The notes: a model not told the origin generated them from the letters alone. Positions 28,501 through 37,965 are shown, counted from the first letter of the stretch. The stretch: DNA of 64,000 bases from Verrucomicrobiota bacterium (GCA_029560585.1 JAKQKQ010000270.1:1-64000); one strand, 5' to 3'. Translations and numbers: made by a program.

Positions 28501-28647
28501 GACATGCTCCGCCCGCTGGCCATCGGCATCATCGGCGCGCTCTGCATCTCCATGCTGTTCTCCCTGATCGCCACGCCCGTCGTGTACTGCCTGATCATGC
28601 GCCTGCGTGAAAAACCAGCGGTCCGGAGGCTCGCCCCACATGAATGA
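25501..28647 (+). CDS. RND efflux permease (AcrB-like)
   Basis: The 1048-residue product is a full-length inner-membrane RND pump. It has twelve predicted helices, with TM1 at about 25-45 and two large periplasmic loops. The proton-relay aspartates are in GLIIDDAIVVVEA near residue 417, and IGVGIVAKNGILMLDLVDHH lies in TM10-11. The family is the multidrug/HAE-like group rather than a clear heavy-metal CusA type. A GTG at 25501 is used; the ATG at 25522 is also possible. It is 12 bases after the adaptor and 30 bases before crcB, in the same direction under the fluoride switch. Confidence 0.9.
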   Translation: MPTAVSSMKAEELTGEGGSVIGGFAIRHRLAIIFITLAVCAGGVYSALRMPSSVFPETEFPRCVILIDSGVIPADEMMATITRPIEEAMKDIPGVVQVRSATGRGSAEVNVFFNWRVDMVQSELYVLNRVAQIKASLPSETKTTVWRLTFNAFPILGVSLTSPGRELTELWETARYDLKPRFLRIPGVARVDLVGGRAPEYHVVVDPMKLAAANLALADVTSALNKNNLVAPAGFRTENYTIYLGLVDGRVKGREDIEDFVVAVRDNHPVRVRDFARVERGPEPVFNVVNAQGRRAVLMNIRAQPTGSSILQIARDLKAQLAELRRTLPPDMELSFYYDQSLLVRESVRSVWESIIVGLLFAVVILYLFLKNWGSVLTAVVVIPVCVLATMVAMLAAKLTFNLMTLGGIAAAIGLIIDDAIVVVEAIYAKVAHGESRLRAIRSGLDEILHPLVGSTLTPVVVFIPLAFLDGLPGVFFRSLALTMVVALLTSLVLAVTLTPALASLFLRDRAHLEHGHEPKAEEGGFLMRPLVGAFESVLRRLLRRRWGTLLACLAIGYGGWWLYGRLATGFMPDMDEGGFVIDCLTPWGTSLEETDRMMRQGEAILLATPEVEGYSRRTGARLALAVAEPNKSDFLVKLRPNRRRGTEEVKQELRRKFNAALPAGEWEFPGILGDLIGDLLWSPKPIEIKLFSTDTAWLMKKAPEVKDALAKVGGVVDTFDGLKMTGPTISFRIRPIDARRLGLSADDIAAAVNTAMLGRTASSVLEGDRVVEIRVVAEPASIARLDALRELPLRTTSGGIVKLSQVADITEEAGQLELAREDLRQLVAVTANLENRDMGSGIAEIKRVLAADNGIPSGVIEFGGLFQQQQESFRNLLAVLFLGIALVFTVLLLEFRSFREPFAILFGSVLALTGTIGALWLTGVTLNIVSFLGAIIGVGIVAKNGILMLDLVDHHLAEGAGIEEALVRSGRRRLRPILMTSLSTALAMLPLAWGIGHGADMLRPLAIGIIGALCISMLFSLIATPVVYCLIMRLREKPAVRRLAPHE

Positions 28648-28677
28648 GGTTGTAATGTGTCCGATGGAGAAGCACAC

Positions 28678-29106
28678 ATGGGCAGGTTGATGTTAGTCGC
28701 GATCGGGGGCGCCATCGGCACACTCGCCCGGTACGGGGTGAACGGCCTCGTGTCCGAGCATCAGGGAAGACACTTCCCGTGGGCCGTGGTATTCCCACTC
28801 GGCACAGTGATCGTCAATGTCACGGGCTGCTTCGCCATCGGTTTCATCGCCGCGGTCTCCGGCCCCGCGATGGGCCGCGCCTGGCTCAAGCCCGAGTGGC
28901 GGGATTTCCTGATGGTCGGTTTCTGCGGGGGCTACACCACGTTCTCGAGCTACGGGCTGCAGACGCTCAACCTCGCCCGCGACACGGAGTGGCTCTGGGC
29001 CGGGCTCAACATCATCGGATCCAACGTCGTTGGGCTCTTCGCCGTTTATCTTGGCCGCGCTTTCGGCCTCTGGCTACAATCGCAATCCCACGGAGGTTCC
29101 CCATGA
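28678..29106 (+). CDS. crcB: Fluoride-specific ion channel CrcB/FluC
   Basis: The 142-residue product has four transmembrane helices. The Fluc signatures are present: GGAIGTLARYGVNG, GTVIVNVTGCFAIGF with the pore asparagine, and GFCGGYTTFSSYGLQ with the phenylalanine track. Dual-topology dimers of this protein let fluoride leave the cell. The ATG at 28678 follows a GGAGAA ribosome site; a GTG 21 bases earlier is weaker. Its stop overlaps the DUF190 start (ATGA). A single crcB gene in the operon implies a homodimer. Confidence 0.95.
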   Translation: MGRLMLVAIGGAIGTLARYGVNGLVSEHQGRHFPWAVVFPLGTVIVNVTGCFAIGFIAAVSGPAMGRAWLKPEWRDFLMVGFCGGYTTFSSYGLQTLNLARDTEWLWAGLNIIGSNVVGLFAVYLGRAFGLWLQSQSHGGSP

Positions 29107-29447
29107 GACTGGACGGCGAAGGCACGCTGTTGCGCATCTTTATCGGCGAGCTGGACAAGTGGCACCACATGCCCCTCTACGAAGCGATCGTGCTGAGGGC
29201 GCGCGAGCTGGGGCTGGCGGGGGCAACCGTGCTGCGAGGCCCGATGGGCTATGGCGCGCACTCGCGACTGCACACCGCCAAGATCCTTCGGCTCAGCGAG
29301 GACCTGCCGGTGATCATCGAGATCGTGGACAAGGAGGAGAAGATTCAGGCGTTCCTACCGGAGCTGGACAAGATGATCCCCGACGGCATGGTGACGTTGG
29401 AGAAGGTGCGCGTGATGATGTACCGGGGGGGAGAACCCAAGCCGTGA
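29103..29447 (+). CDS. DUF190 family PII-like protein
   Basis: The 114-residue product matches DUF190, a small PII-like ferredoxin-fold family often found next to crcB. Motifs are RIFIGELDKWHHMPLYEAIV, GLAGATVLRGPMGYG and LPVIIEIVDKEEKI. It probably regulates or assists the channel, by analogy with other PII-like proteins and membrane transporters. The four-base overlap with crcB implies coupled translation. No membrane helix is present. Confidence 0.88.
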   Translation: MRLDGEGTLLRIFIGELDKWHHMPLYEAIVLRARELGLAGATVLRGPMGYGAHSRLHTAKILRLSEDLPVIIEIVDKEEKIQAFLPELDKMIPDGMVTLEKVRVMMYRGGEPKP

Positions 29448-29506
29448 GGAGGGGCTACCGGATAAGCGACCACGCGCACTGCAGCGTGCTCATCGTGAAG
29501 GCATGA

Positions 29507-30871
<1,365 letters not shown>

Positions 30872-30911
30872 GATGATTCGCCGCGGGCGACCACCAATTC
30901 CGCGCGTCTCC

Positions 30912-30939
30912 CGTTGCGTTCGACGAACCAGCGGCTAGA
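30912..30939 (+). promoter_or_regulatory. Possible promoter of the second fluoride-switched unit
   Basis: TTGCGT (30912-30917) and TAGATT (30934-30939) are 16 bases apart, a plausible -35/-10 pair. It shares GCGGCTAG (30929-30936) with the sequence before riboswitch copy 1. Confidence 0.5.
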
Positions 30940-30942
30940 TTA

Positions 30943-31012
30943 ACGGGGGGCAATGGAGTTTGCCCGGCCGCGTTTGCGGCGAACCGCCGTCGGGCTGATG
31001 ACTCCTACCGAG
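30943..31012 (+). promoter_or_regulatory. Fluoride riboswitch (crcB motif), copy 2
   Basis: Stem GGGC/GCCC (30946-30949 with 30960-30963) closes the loop AATGGAGTTT. A variable hairpin GCCGC/GCGGC follows, then GAACCGCC and the conserved GGGCTGATGACTCCTAC terminus. The pseudoknot is GGAGT (30953-30957) with ACTCC (30999-31003), a compensated change from copy 1. GAGTC (31008-31012) can form a competing hairpin with GACTC (30998-31002) that breaks the pseudoknot. The downstream ATG at 31036 is 24 bases after this platform. The match to the motif is very good; ligand binding is inferred. Confidence 0.9.
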
Positions 31013-31035
31013 TCAGGTAATACCGGTAGTGAGCC

Positions 31036-31761
31036 ATGAGATCCGATGTTCGGACCAGTGTGCGAGGGGCGGCGTTTCCGTTCGTCTCCCGGGCAAGTCA
31101 GCTTGCGCAATTGCGGCGCCTGCACGCGGGACAGAAGCACGTTCTGATCCTGGGACCGGCGGGCGTCGGCAAGACCGCGTTGGTCTGGCATGTCGCCGCG
31201 TTCTTGCCGCTGATAGTCTGCCCAGAATCAATGAGGCTGACCGAGATATGTGCCTCTCTGGAAAGACAACTCGGCCTCGACACGGAGGACCAGCGATTGC
31301 CCCAGCGCAAGAGGCGGGTGCTTCGCGCCATGGCCGAGCGCAGCCAGGCGGTGGTATTCGATGGGGTCAGCCGGACGACGCCCAGACTGAGTTCGTTTCT
31401 CGAGGCGGCGAGCGAGCGGGTGCCGGTGTGGCTGTGCGCGCGCTCTGACCAGCGCCGCGATATAGGGCACGTCTGGCCCCTCCTGTTCCGATTCGAGCGC
31501 GTCGGTCTCCACCCTTTTCACCTTGCCGACACGCGGGCCCTCATCGATGCCGCCGTCGGGGCGGGCGCCGTGCCGGTTTCATTTCGGGCGGCCGCCGAGC
31601 AATTGCACCACATCTCCGGGGGTATCCCCAGCGCGCTATGCGGGCTGCTGCGCGAACTGGCCACCGGCCACTATGATCCGGGCCGGGCCTTTGAACTCAA
31701 ATTGGCCGACTTGGACCGCCGCATCCACGCGGTCTCCCCAGCGGCTGCGCCGCCGTCATGA
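31036..31761 (+). CDS. AAA/STAND-type ATPase behind a fluoride riboswitch
   Basis: The 241-residue product has a Walker A motif GPAGVGKTALVW near residue 42, and AVVFDGVSRTTP is a likely Walker B (aspartate, but no usual glutamate). The C-terminal part has HHISGGIPSALCGLLREL, which resembles the sensor or winged region of AAA_16/Orc1-like ATPases. It has no membrane helix. The start is at 31036, just after the riboswitch, and the stop overlaps the next gene (ATGA). The family is real but its cellular role is unknown. The position suggests a fluoride-response ATPase, which would be new to me. Confidence 0.75.
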   Translation: MRSDVRTSVRGAAFPFVSRASQLAQLRRLHAGQKHVLILGPAGVGKTALVWHVAAFLPLIVCPESMRLTEICASLERQLGLDTEDQRLPQRKRRVLRAMAERSQAVVFDGVSRTTPRLSSFLEAASERVPVWLCARSDQRRDIGHVWPLLFRFERVGLHPFHLADTRALIDAAVGAGAVPVSFRAAAEQLHHISGGIPSALCGLLRELATGHYDPGRAFELKLADLDRRIHAVSPAAAPPS

Positions 31762-32165
31762 ACGAGAACCACCGGCACCATATTCTGATCACGTTCCGGT
31801 ACATCGACGATCTCCTCGCGGAGGCGCAACGGCTTGTCTCCGCCGCGGATGACGGGTCTTTATTCGAAACATACCTGCGGGATGCGCAGGATGCGGATCG
31901 TCGCACTATCCTGGAACAGATCCGGCGCACGAGAGAGACCATGGGACGCATCCTGAGGGATCTGAAGATCGTGCCGGATCGCCCGGCCTCGGGCTCGCTT
32001 TGGGCGGCCCAGGGATGCCTCACCTTTGCGGCTATCGCGGTGGCGGAACTGGAGCCGGGCCGCATGCGGGGTTACGGATCGTTGTCCGATGAGGACGCGC
32101 GCGTCTTCGAGGTGATCGTGTCAGAATTAGGTAGCGCCCTTCGGCCCACATCGGACCCGACGTGA
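31758..32165 (+). CDS. Small helical protein coupled to the fluoride-switched ATPase
   Basis: The 135-residue product appears mostly helical. Its N-terminus HHILITFRYIDDLLAEAQRL, the middle ILEQIRRTRETMGRILRDL and the end LSDEDARVFEVIVSELGSAL are amphipathic, around a conserved-looking SLWAAQGCLTFAAIAVAELEP. I recognise no catalytic motif. The ATG overlaps the ATPase stop by four bases, so the two are translated together and probably form one complex or pathway. Both are under riboswitch copy 2. Confidence 0.7.
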   Translation: MNENHRHHILITFRYIDDLLAEAQRLVSAADDGSLFETYLRDAQDADRRTILEQIRRTRETMGRILRDLKIVPDRPASGSLWAAQGCLTFAAIAVAELEPGRMRGYGSLSDEDARVFEVIVSELGSALRPTSDPT

Positions 32166-32181
32166 GCCAGTTGCGCGACGT

Positions 32182-32321
32182 GGGGTCACGTCTTTTGATT
32201 TGAGCATTTGGCCTGATCTTCCGATAGGTTCGATATCAGCCATCCGGAACGCGAAGACATGAGCAAGTTCCATGCTGTCGCCGACCCAAACCCATTTGCT
32301 CAGATCAAAAGACGTGACCCC
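32182..32321. mobile_element. MITE-like element with 25-base terminal inverted repeats
   Basis: The left end (32182-32206, starting GGGGTCACGTCTTTTGATTT) and the right end (32297-32321) are inverted copies with one mismatch in 25. The whole unit is 140 bases and encodes nothing. The ends resemble the GGGGTCA(C/G)GTCTT ends associated with REP-associated tyrosine transposases (RAYT, IS200-like). No transposase is in the window. It lies between the ATPase-linked gene and the foreign-looking DUF4838 gene. Confidence 0.7.
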
Positions 32322-32413
32322 GATGGCTTGGGGAAGGCACCGGGCCGGAGGGCGGAGGAGGGCGGCTGTGCACACAGGGTTGGCGAACGCAAATTCCTAT
32401 CCGTCCCATCACG

Positions 32414-34657
32414 CTACGGCGATTCGATGAGAACGACGCGGTCCACGAAGATCGCGTCCAGTTCGGGACTGTGCCCGTGAGCGAACCAAAAGTAGGCACC
32501 GGAACCGAAGTCGACAACACCCAGATCAGTCCATCGGAACTTCTTGTCGAATGTGCCGTCCTCGGTCGTGAAATATTTCGGTTGGAGAACCATGCTCTTC
32601 AGCGATTTCTTGCCCCAGGCGTCGTAAACGCCCCACGAGCCAAGCTTGCCCTGTTTGATTGTTCCTTCACAACGTAGTGACGCGAGAAGGCGGTACTTCC
32701 CGCGAACTGGCGGAGTATAGCTGGTATTCCAGTCAACTTTCGTCCCCATGCGAACGCTCTTGCCGTTCCAGCCTGCGGGATCATTCACAACCGTCGCCAC
32801 GTCGCGGATGTTGTTGAATGAAAGGGCGTCGAAAACCACCCACTTGTCCTCTGTGATACCCTTGCAGATTTCCGGCGGATTCTTCTGCGCAACGAATCCT
32901 GCCTTCAGGCCTTCCAAGTACGGTTCGATGCCCTTCTTCTGCGAGATCACCGCTGCCTTCGTCTTGAACCGTTTGCAGAGCTGCGCGAATTCCTCCGCCG
33001 CCTTGAGCGGATCTTTCGGCCCGAGGAACGGCAGCTTCTTCTCTCTCGCGTCGCAGCGGAGCTGATAGTAACGGATCAGCCAAACGTGGTCCACGCCCAT
33101 CTTCGATTTCCGCAGCCGGCGCAACTCGTTGGAACCGGGTCCGTAAACTTTCGTCGCTGTCTCGACCGCCTTGTTCATGATTTCGGTGACTTGATTGAGA
33201 GTCGCCAAGTCAATCCATTTGTCCGAGGTGACGCGGAAACACCCCAGATAAATCTTCTCGTTCTCTGCCCGAGAGATGAGGACATCCCAATACTGTTTCA
33301 GGAGCGGGGCGACCGCTGCGCCGTAATAGCCGCGCAGGAACTCGTCAATCAATCTGTCGGCGTCGAGGTTCGGCTCCCACATGACGCGCATCAGCAGCCA
33401 GTTCTTGAGCTCGCAGAAGTCGTCGCCCTCGCCTTCTTCAAACAGGCCGATGGCGCCGTGCTTGATGAAATAGCGAACGTTCGGGACGAGAACGCGCAGG
33501 TTCGGATGCGGCCCGAGGTAGTCGCTGTAGTTGGTGGTGTAGTCCCAGACGAAGAGGTGCTTGGCCAGTTTGCTCCAGCCTTCCATGTCGGCAGCGAACT
33601 TCTGGTTCTGTTCCCCATCGAGTGGCTGGATGTAGGAGCATTCAATCGTGCAAAGACGAATCAGAACGTTTTCGCGCGGCTTGATTGTTTTGGGCGGCTT
33701 GCGTGTGTACTGATACGCGAGCGATTCGACCAGAACATCCGGAAACTCCTTCTCAACCGCCTCCGCGACCTTGTTGAGCATCGCAATGAGCGTGCCGGCG
33801 TGGCTTTCTTCCGCGTCGTCAATCGCCTTGCACTTTGCGCAGGTACAGAACCCGTGCCAATCGTTCTGGGAAACGTCAATCATCTTTGTGCCGGGATTCT
33901 TGTGCAAAGTTTCCAAAACGTTCTTGGTGAACTCGCGAGTCATCTCTTCGTTGGTCAGGCAAAGTTGTGCGCGTTCGTGTTTGCGTTTGCCGTCAATTTC
34001 CGAATACCAGTCGGGATGAGCGTCAAAATATTTGTCCGGCGGGAGATACTTGTAGAACGAATGGACGAAATTTATGATCCGCACCGCACCGCCGTATTCG
34101 GGGGTTATGGACCCGTTGCCCTTCATACGGGCGGAAAAGACGCACGGCTTGGCGTTCCGATGATACATTTCGCGCGATATCATCCGCGGCGCGTAGGAGA
34201 CGTTCAGGTCGTCGGCGACGACAAGCGTCGGTTTCTTGGGAATGAATGTGTCATCGGGCGCCCACCAGCGGACGCCCACCACGTCCTGCAGGAACGAGTA
34301 GACCGCGTATAGGCAGCCTCGCCTTTCATGTCCGGCGAGAATCAGGTTTCCCCCATCCATCTTGATGATGATCTCGTCGAACTTGTAGTCTTTCTTCGGG
34401 GCCTGCGCCGTATTGCCGACGAAAATCAGCGACCTCCCGCCGGCGGCCGCGTCCCCTTCGGAAATCGTCGGGAAGTCTGCGCCGGTAACCAGCTTCAGGT
34501 GTTCAGCTAGTTCGCGTGCCGCAGTCTTCTCGACCACCGCTGCCTCGGCGGGGACGACAATTCGCCAGCCGGTCGCGCCATCCTTTGCCAACTCGGCAGA
34601 ACACAACCATGTCCGTAAAAGCATCAGGCACAGCACTGGCAGGAGCATCCTCTTCAT
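32414..34657 (-). CDS. Secreted DUF4838 protein (GH67/GH20b-like N-domain), compositionally foreign
   Basis: The 747-residue product has a signal peptide (MKRMLLPVLCLMLLRTWLCS). An N-terminal alpha-glucuronidase/GH20b-like domain follows (ARELAEHLKLVTGADFP, AVYSFLQDVVGVRWW). The DUF4838 domain carries the DVSQNDWHGFCTCAKCKA region, with CxCxxC that may bind metal. The C-terminus is a carbohydrate-binding-like beta domain. It probably acts on an extracellular glycan. Its base composition is far lower in GC than its neighbours: the line 33901-33960 has 29 G/C of 60, against 45 of 60 at 35161-35220. With the MITE alongside, this suggests recent acquisition. Confidence 0.75.
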   Translation of the reverse strand: MKRMLLPVLCLMLLRTWLCSAELAKDGATGWRIVVPAEAAVVEKTAARELAEHLKLVTGADFPTISEGDAAAGGRSLIFVGNTAQAPKKDYKFDEIIIKMDGGNLILAGHERRGCLYAVYSFLQDVVGVRWWAPDDTFIPKKPTLVVADDLNVSYAPRMISREMYHRNAKPCVFSARMKGNGSITPEYGGAVRIINFVHSFYKYLPPDKYFDAHPDWYSEIDGKRKHERAQLCLTNEEMTREFTKNVLETLHKNPGTKMIDVSQNDWHGFCTCAKCKAIDDAEESHAGTLIAMLNKVAEAVEKEFPDVLVESLAYQYTRKPPKTIKPRENVLIRLCTIECSYIQPLDGEQNQKFAADMEGWSKLAKHLFVWDYTTNYSDYLGPHPNLRVLVPNVRYFIKHGAIGLFEEGEGDDFCELKNWLLMRVMWEPNLDADRLIDEFLRGYYGAAVAPLLKQYWDVLISRAENEKIYLGCFRVTSDKWIDLATLNQVTEIMNKAVETATKVYGPGSNELRRLRKSKMGVDHVWLIRYYQLRCDAREKKLPFLGPKDPLKAAEEFAQLCKRFKTKAAVISQKKGIEPYLEGLKAGFVAQKNPPEICKGITEDKWVVFDALSFNNIRDVATVVNDPAGWNGKSVRMGTKVDWNTSYTPPVRGKYRLLASLRCEGTIKQGKLGSWGVYDAWGKKSLKSMVLQPKYFTTEDGTFDKKFRWTDLGVVDFGSGAYFWFAHGHSPELDAIFVDRVVLIESP

Positions 34658-34835
34658 GGTTTCTTTCTATCGCACAACGGCAGGACGCCTCATTTCAAGG
34701 AAAAAGTCGCCCTCCGGTATCTCCGATTATCGCGCGGCACCCGTGCGCGCGAATCGCGTGCGCGATTTACGAGTGTGATGCCCTACTCGACGGGATCGCT
34801 CACCGGGATGTATCCTCGACCGCATTGGCACCGAC

Positions 34836-36056
34836 ATGAGGCAGAGGGTTCCCGCGCGGTGGCTGAACCGCACCGTGGTCGGAATCGGACTGGCGTCTCT
34901 GTTCAGCGACTGGTCGCACGAGATCGCCACGGTCGCAATGCCCGCGTTCCTGGCCACGATGGGCGTGGCGGCGGCATGGCTCGGCCTGATCGAGGGCGTG
35001 TCCGACGGGCTGTCGAGCTTTGCCAAGATGGCCTCGGGTTATTACACGGACCGATTCCGCCGCCGGAAACCCATCGCCGTGGCGGGCTACGTGGTGACGG
35101 CGCTGGGGACGGCGGCATTCGGGCTTGCGTCAGCGGCGTGGCACGTCCTGCTGGCGCGGTCCGTGGCATGGCTTGGGCGCGGCGTGCGAACACCCGTGCG
35201 CAAGGCCCTGCTGGCCGCTGCCGTAACGCCGGACACTTATGGGCGCGCGTTCGGCTTCGAGCGGATGATGGACACGCTGGGCGCCATCCTCGGGCCGGCG
35301 TCGGCCATGTTTCTGCTTGCCGCATTCGATCACCATTACCCGACCCTGTTCGCATGGACGCTCGTACCCGGCCTGCTCGCCGCCGCGCTCATCGCCCTCG
35401 CCGTTGTGGAGAAAGAGCGGCGGCCGGTGGAGCATATCTCCTTCGGCGACAGCCTGCGGGCGCTGCCGCCGCCGTTCAGAAAATTCCTGCTGGCGGTGGG
35501 ATTATTCGGCGCGGGTGATTTCTCGCACACCTTGCTGATCCTACTCGCCGCGCAGCGGCTCGCCCCGGCACTGGGCGCCGCCGGGGCGGCGAGCATGGCC
35601 GCGGCATTGTACCTGCTGCACAATGCCCTCTATTCCGCGTTTGCCTTCGTCGCGGGATGGCTGGCCGACCGGTTCGATAAGCGCCGCCTGCTGGCGGGAG
35701 GCTATGCGCTCGCAGCCGTCATGGCCCTGGCCATCATCGCGCTGCCGCCGGGCGCGTGGGCGCTGGTGGTCGTGTTCGCGCTGGGAGGAATCTACGTGGC
35801 CATCGAGGAAACGCTGGAGGATTCGCTCTGCGCCGAACTCGTCGACGAGGCGCACCACGGTATGGCATTCGGCGCGCTGGCGACGGTCAACGGTGCGGGC
35901 GATTTCCTGTCGAGCGCAGTGGTCGGACTCCTCTGGACGGTCTCGGGAACCACGGCGGCGTTCGGCTATAGCGCCATCCTGTTTGTGGCTGGCGCGTATC
36001 TGGTCCTGCTCACCAAACCACGATCGGTTTTACAAGTCCCCGCCGATTTGACCTGA
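34836..36056 (+). CDS. Major facilitator superfamily transporter
   Basis: The 406-residue product has twelve predicted helices and MFS signatures: GLIEGVSDGLSSFAKMASGYYTDRFRRRKP after helix 2-3, and a related WLADRFDKRRLLAGG loop after helix 7-8. Such transporters move small solutes using proton gradients; no substrate can be named. GTG/ATG choices exist, and the ATG at 34836 is used. It lies downstream of, but not obviously linked to, the fluoride region. Confidence 0.82.
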   Translation: MRQRVPARWLNRTVVGIGLASLFSDWSHEIATVAMPAFLATMGVAAAWLGLIEGVSDGLSSFAKMASGYYTDRFRRRKPIAVAGYVVTALGTAAFGLASAAWHVLLARSVAWLGRGVRTPVRKALLAAAVTPDTYGRAFGFERMMDTLGAILGPASAMFLLAAFDHHYPTLFAWTLVPGLLAAALIALAVVEKERRPVEHISFGDSLRALPPPFRKFLLAVGLFGAGDFSHTLLILLAAQRLAPALGAAGAASMAAALYLLHNALYSAFAFVAGWLADRFDKRRLLAGGYALAAVMALAIIALPPGAWALVVVFALGGIYVAIEETLEDSLCAELVDEAHHGMAFGALATVNGAGDFLSSAVVGLLWTVSGTTAAFGYSAILFVAGAYLVLLTKPRSVLQVPADLT

Positions 36057-36120
36057 GAGGACGCTGGCGTGCCGCGAATTCTCGCTGGAGCGGCGCCCGA
36101 CCACGGCTATCGTTCCCCCG

Positions 36121-37965
36121 ATGTGTGGCATCCTGGGATACGCGGGTGGGCGCGAGGCCGCCGAACTTCTCCTCGAGGGGCTCCGGCGCCTCGAATATCG
36201 CGGGTACGATTCGGCCGGGCTCTGTCTGGTGGATGGCTCCGGTCTCCAGATACGCAAGTGTGCCGGCCGGATCGATAACCTCGCCGCGCTCGTGGGCCGC
36301 GAGCCGGTCCACGGCACCACCGGCATCAGTCACACCCGATGGGCGACCCACGGCGAACCCACCGACGCCAATGCCCATCCCCACCTCGACCGATCCGGCA
36401 AACTCGCACTCGTCCACAACGGCGTCATCGAGAACTACCTCGAGCTCAAGCGCCGCCTCTCGGACACGGGCCACACGTTCTCCTCGCAGACCGATACCGA
36501 GGTTCTCGCCCATCTCATCGGCGATCACTATGACCGGCTGCCGGCCACCCGCGATCGTCTGCTGACCGCGGTCCGCAACGCCCTGGTCGAGGTCACCGGC
36601 ACCTATGGCATCGCCGTGGTCCACGCCGACCACCCCGGTGAAATCGTTGGCGCCCGCCGCGGCAGCCCGCTCGTCATCGGCATCGGCGACGGCGAATTTC
36701 TACTCAGCAGCGATGTCACGGCGCTGGTGGCCCACACCCGCGACGTGATCTATCTGAACGACCACGATCTCGTCTGGATCGAGGGGGGGTCCTATCAGCT
36801 CACGTCCCTCACCCAGCCCCAGATCGATCGCGAGGTGCGCAAGATCGAATGGGACTCGTCGGCCGCCCAGCGCGGTGAGTTTGCGCACTTCATGCTCAAG
36901 GAGATCTTCGAGCAGCCGGCCTCTCTGGAGAACGTCATGCGCGGGCGCCTCGATTGGGAGAACTGCTCCGCCAAGCTCGGCGGCCTCAACATGACGCCCC
37001 GGGAACTCCGCGAGATCGACCGCATCCTGATCGTCGCGTGCGGCACCGCGCTCCACGCGGCCATGGCCGCCGAATATGTCATCGAGGAACTCGCGCATAT
37101 CCCCGTCGAGGTCGATTTCGCCTCGGAGGCCCGTTACCGCAACTCGCCGCTGGACGCGCGCACCCTCGTGCTCGTCGTCAGCCAGTCCGGCGAAACCGCC
37201 GACACGCTGGCCGCCATGCGCGAGGCCCAGCGCAAGGGCCTCCGGGCCCTGGCCATCTGCAATGTGGTCGGCAGCACTATCGCCCGCGAGAGCGACGGTG
37301 GGGTCTACATGCACGCCGGGCCGGAAATCGGCGTCGCCGCCACCAAGTCCTTCACCTCCCAGCTGGCCATCTTCGTGCTCCTGGGCCTGCTCCTCGGCCG
37401 CCTCCGCCATCTCGCCTGCCCAGCCGGACGAGATATCCTCGATGCGCTCAAGCGCCTGCCCGGACATGTCGGCGAGATCCTCGACCACAGCGACGCCATC
37501 CGGGCCACCGCCAACCGATACGCGGGCGCCCGCGACATGCTGTTCCTCGGCCGCCAGGCCAATTATCCCATCGCGCTCGAGGGCGCGCTGAAGCTCAAAG
37601 AGATCTCCTACATCCACGCCGAGGCCTACCCCTCCGCCGAGATCAAACACGGGGTCATCGCACTCATCTCGCCGGAATTCCCGACCGTCATCATCTGCCC
37701 CCGCGACGGCGTCTATGAGAAAAACCTCTCCAACCTCCAAGAGATCAAGGCCCGGAAAGGACCCGTCATCGCCATCGCCCATCCCGATGACACGACCGCC
37801 GCCTCCATGGCCGACGACGTGCTCCCCGTCCCAGAGACCCACCCCATCGTCCAACCCATCCTGAACGTCGTCCCCCTCCAGCTCTTCGCCTATCACACGG
37901 CTGTCGCGCTGGGCCGCGATGTCGACAAGCCCAGGAATCTCGCCAAGAGCGTGACCGTCGAGTGA
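36121..37965 (+). CDS. glmS: Glutamine-fructose-6-phosphate aminotransferase (isomerizing)
   Basis: The 614-residue product makes glucosamine-6-phosphate for peptidoglycan precursors. The N-terminal nucleophile cysteine follows the initiator Met (MCGILGY), the glutaminase domain has THGEPTDANAHPH, and two SIS sugar-isomerase domains follow with SQSGETADT and the C-terminal AKSVTVE. It is complete and of the usual length. The next gene, mtnP, starts 28 bases downstream, so the two may be co-transcribed. Confidence 0.96.
   Translation: MCGILGYAGGREAAELLLEGLRRLEYRGYDSAGLCLVDGSGLQIRKCAGRIDNLAALVGREPVHGTTGISHTRWATHGEPTDANAHPHLDRSGKLALVHNGVIENYLELKRRLSDTGHTFSSQTDTEVLAHLIGDHYDRLPATRDRLLTAVRNALVEVTGTYGIAVVHADHPGEIVGARRGSPLVIGIGDGEFLLSSDVTALVAHTRDVIYLNDHDLVWIEGGSYQLTSLTQPQIDREVRKIEWDSSAAQRGEFAHFMLKEIFEQPASLENVMRGRLDWENCSAKLGGLNMTPRELREIDRILIVACGTALHAAMAAEYVIEELAHIPVEVDFASEARYRNSPLDARTLVLVVSQSGETADTLAAMREAQRKGLRALAICNVVGSTIARESDGGVYMHAGPEIGVAATKSFTSQLAIFVLLGLLLGRLRHLACPAGRDILDALKRLPGHVGEILDHSDAIRATANRYAGARDMLFLGRQANYPIALEGALKLKEISYIHAEAYPSAEIKHGVIALISPEFPTVIICPRDGVYEKNLSNLQEIKARKGPVIAIAHPDDTTAASMADDVLPVPETHPIVQPILNVVPLQLFAYHTAVALGRDVDKPRNLAKSVTVE

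Noticed and set aside
34658-34835. Possible third fluoride riboswitch before the MFS transporter (TGATG followed by CCCTAC)
   Set aside because: The 5' stem-loop with ATGG and a matching pseudoknot strand is not visible, and the GAACCGC segment is absent.
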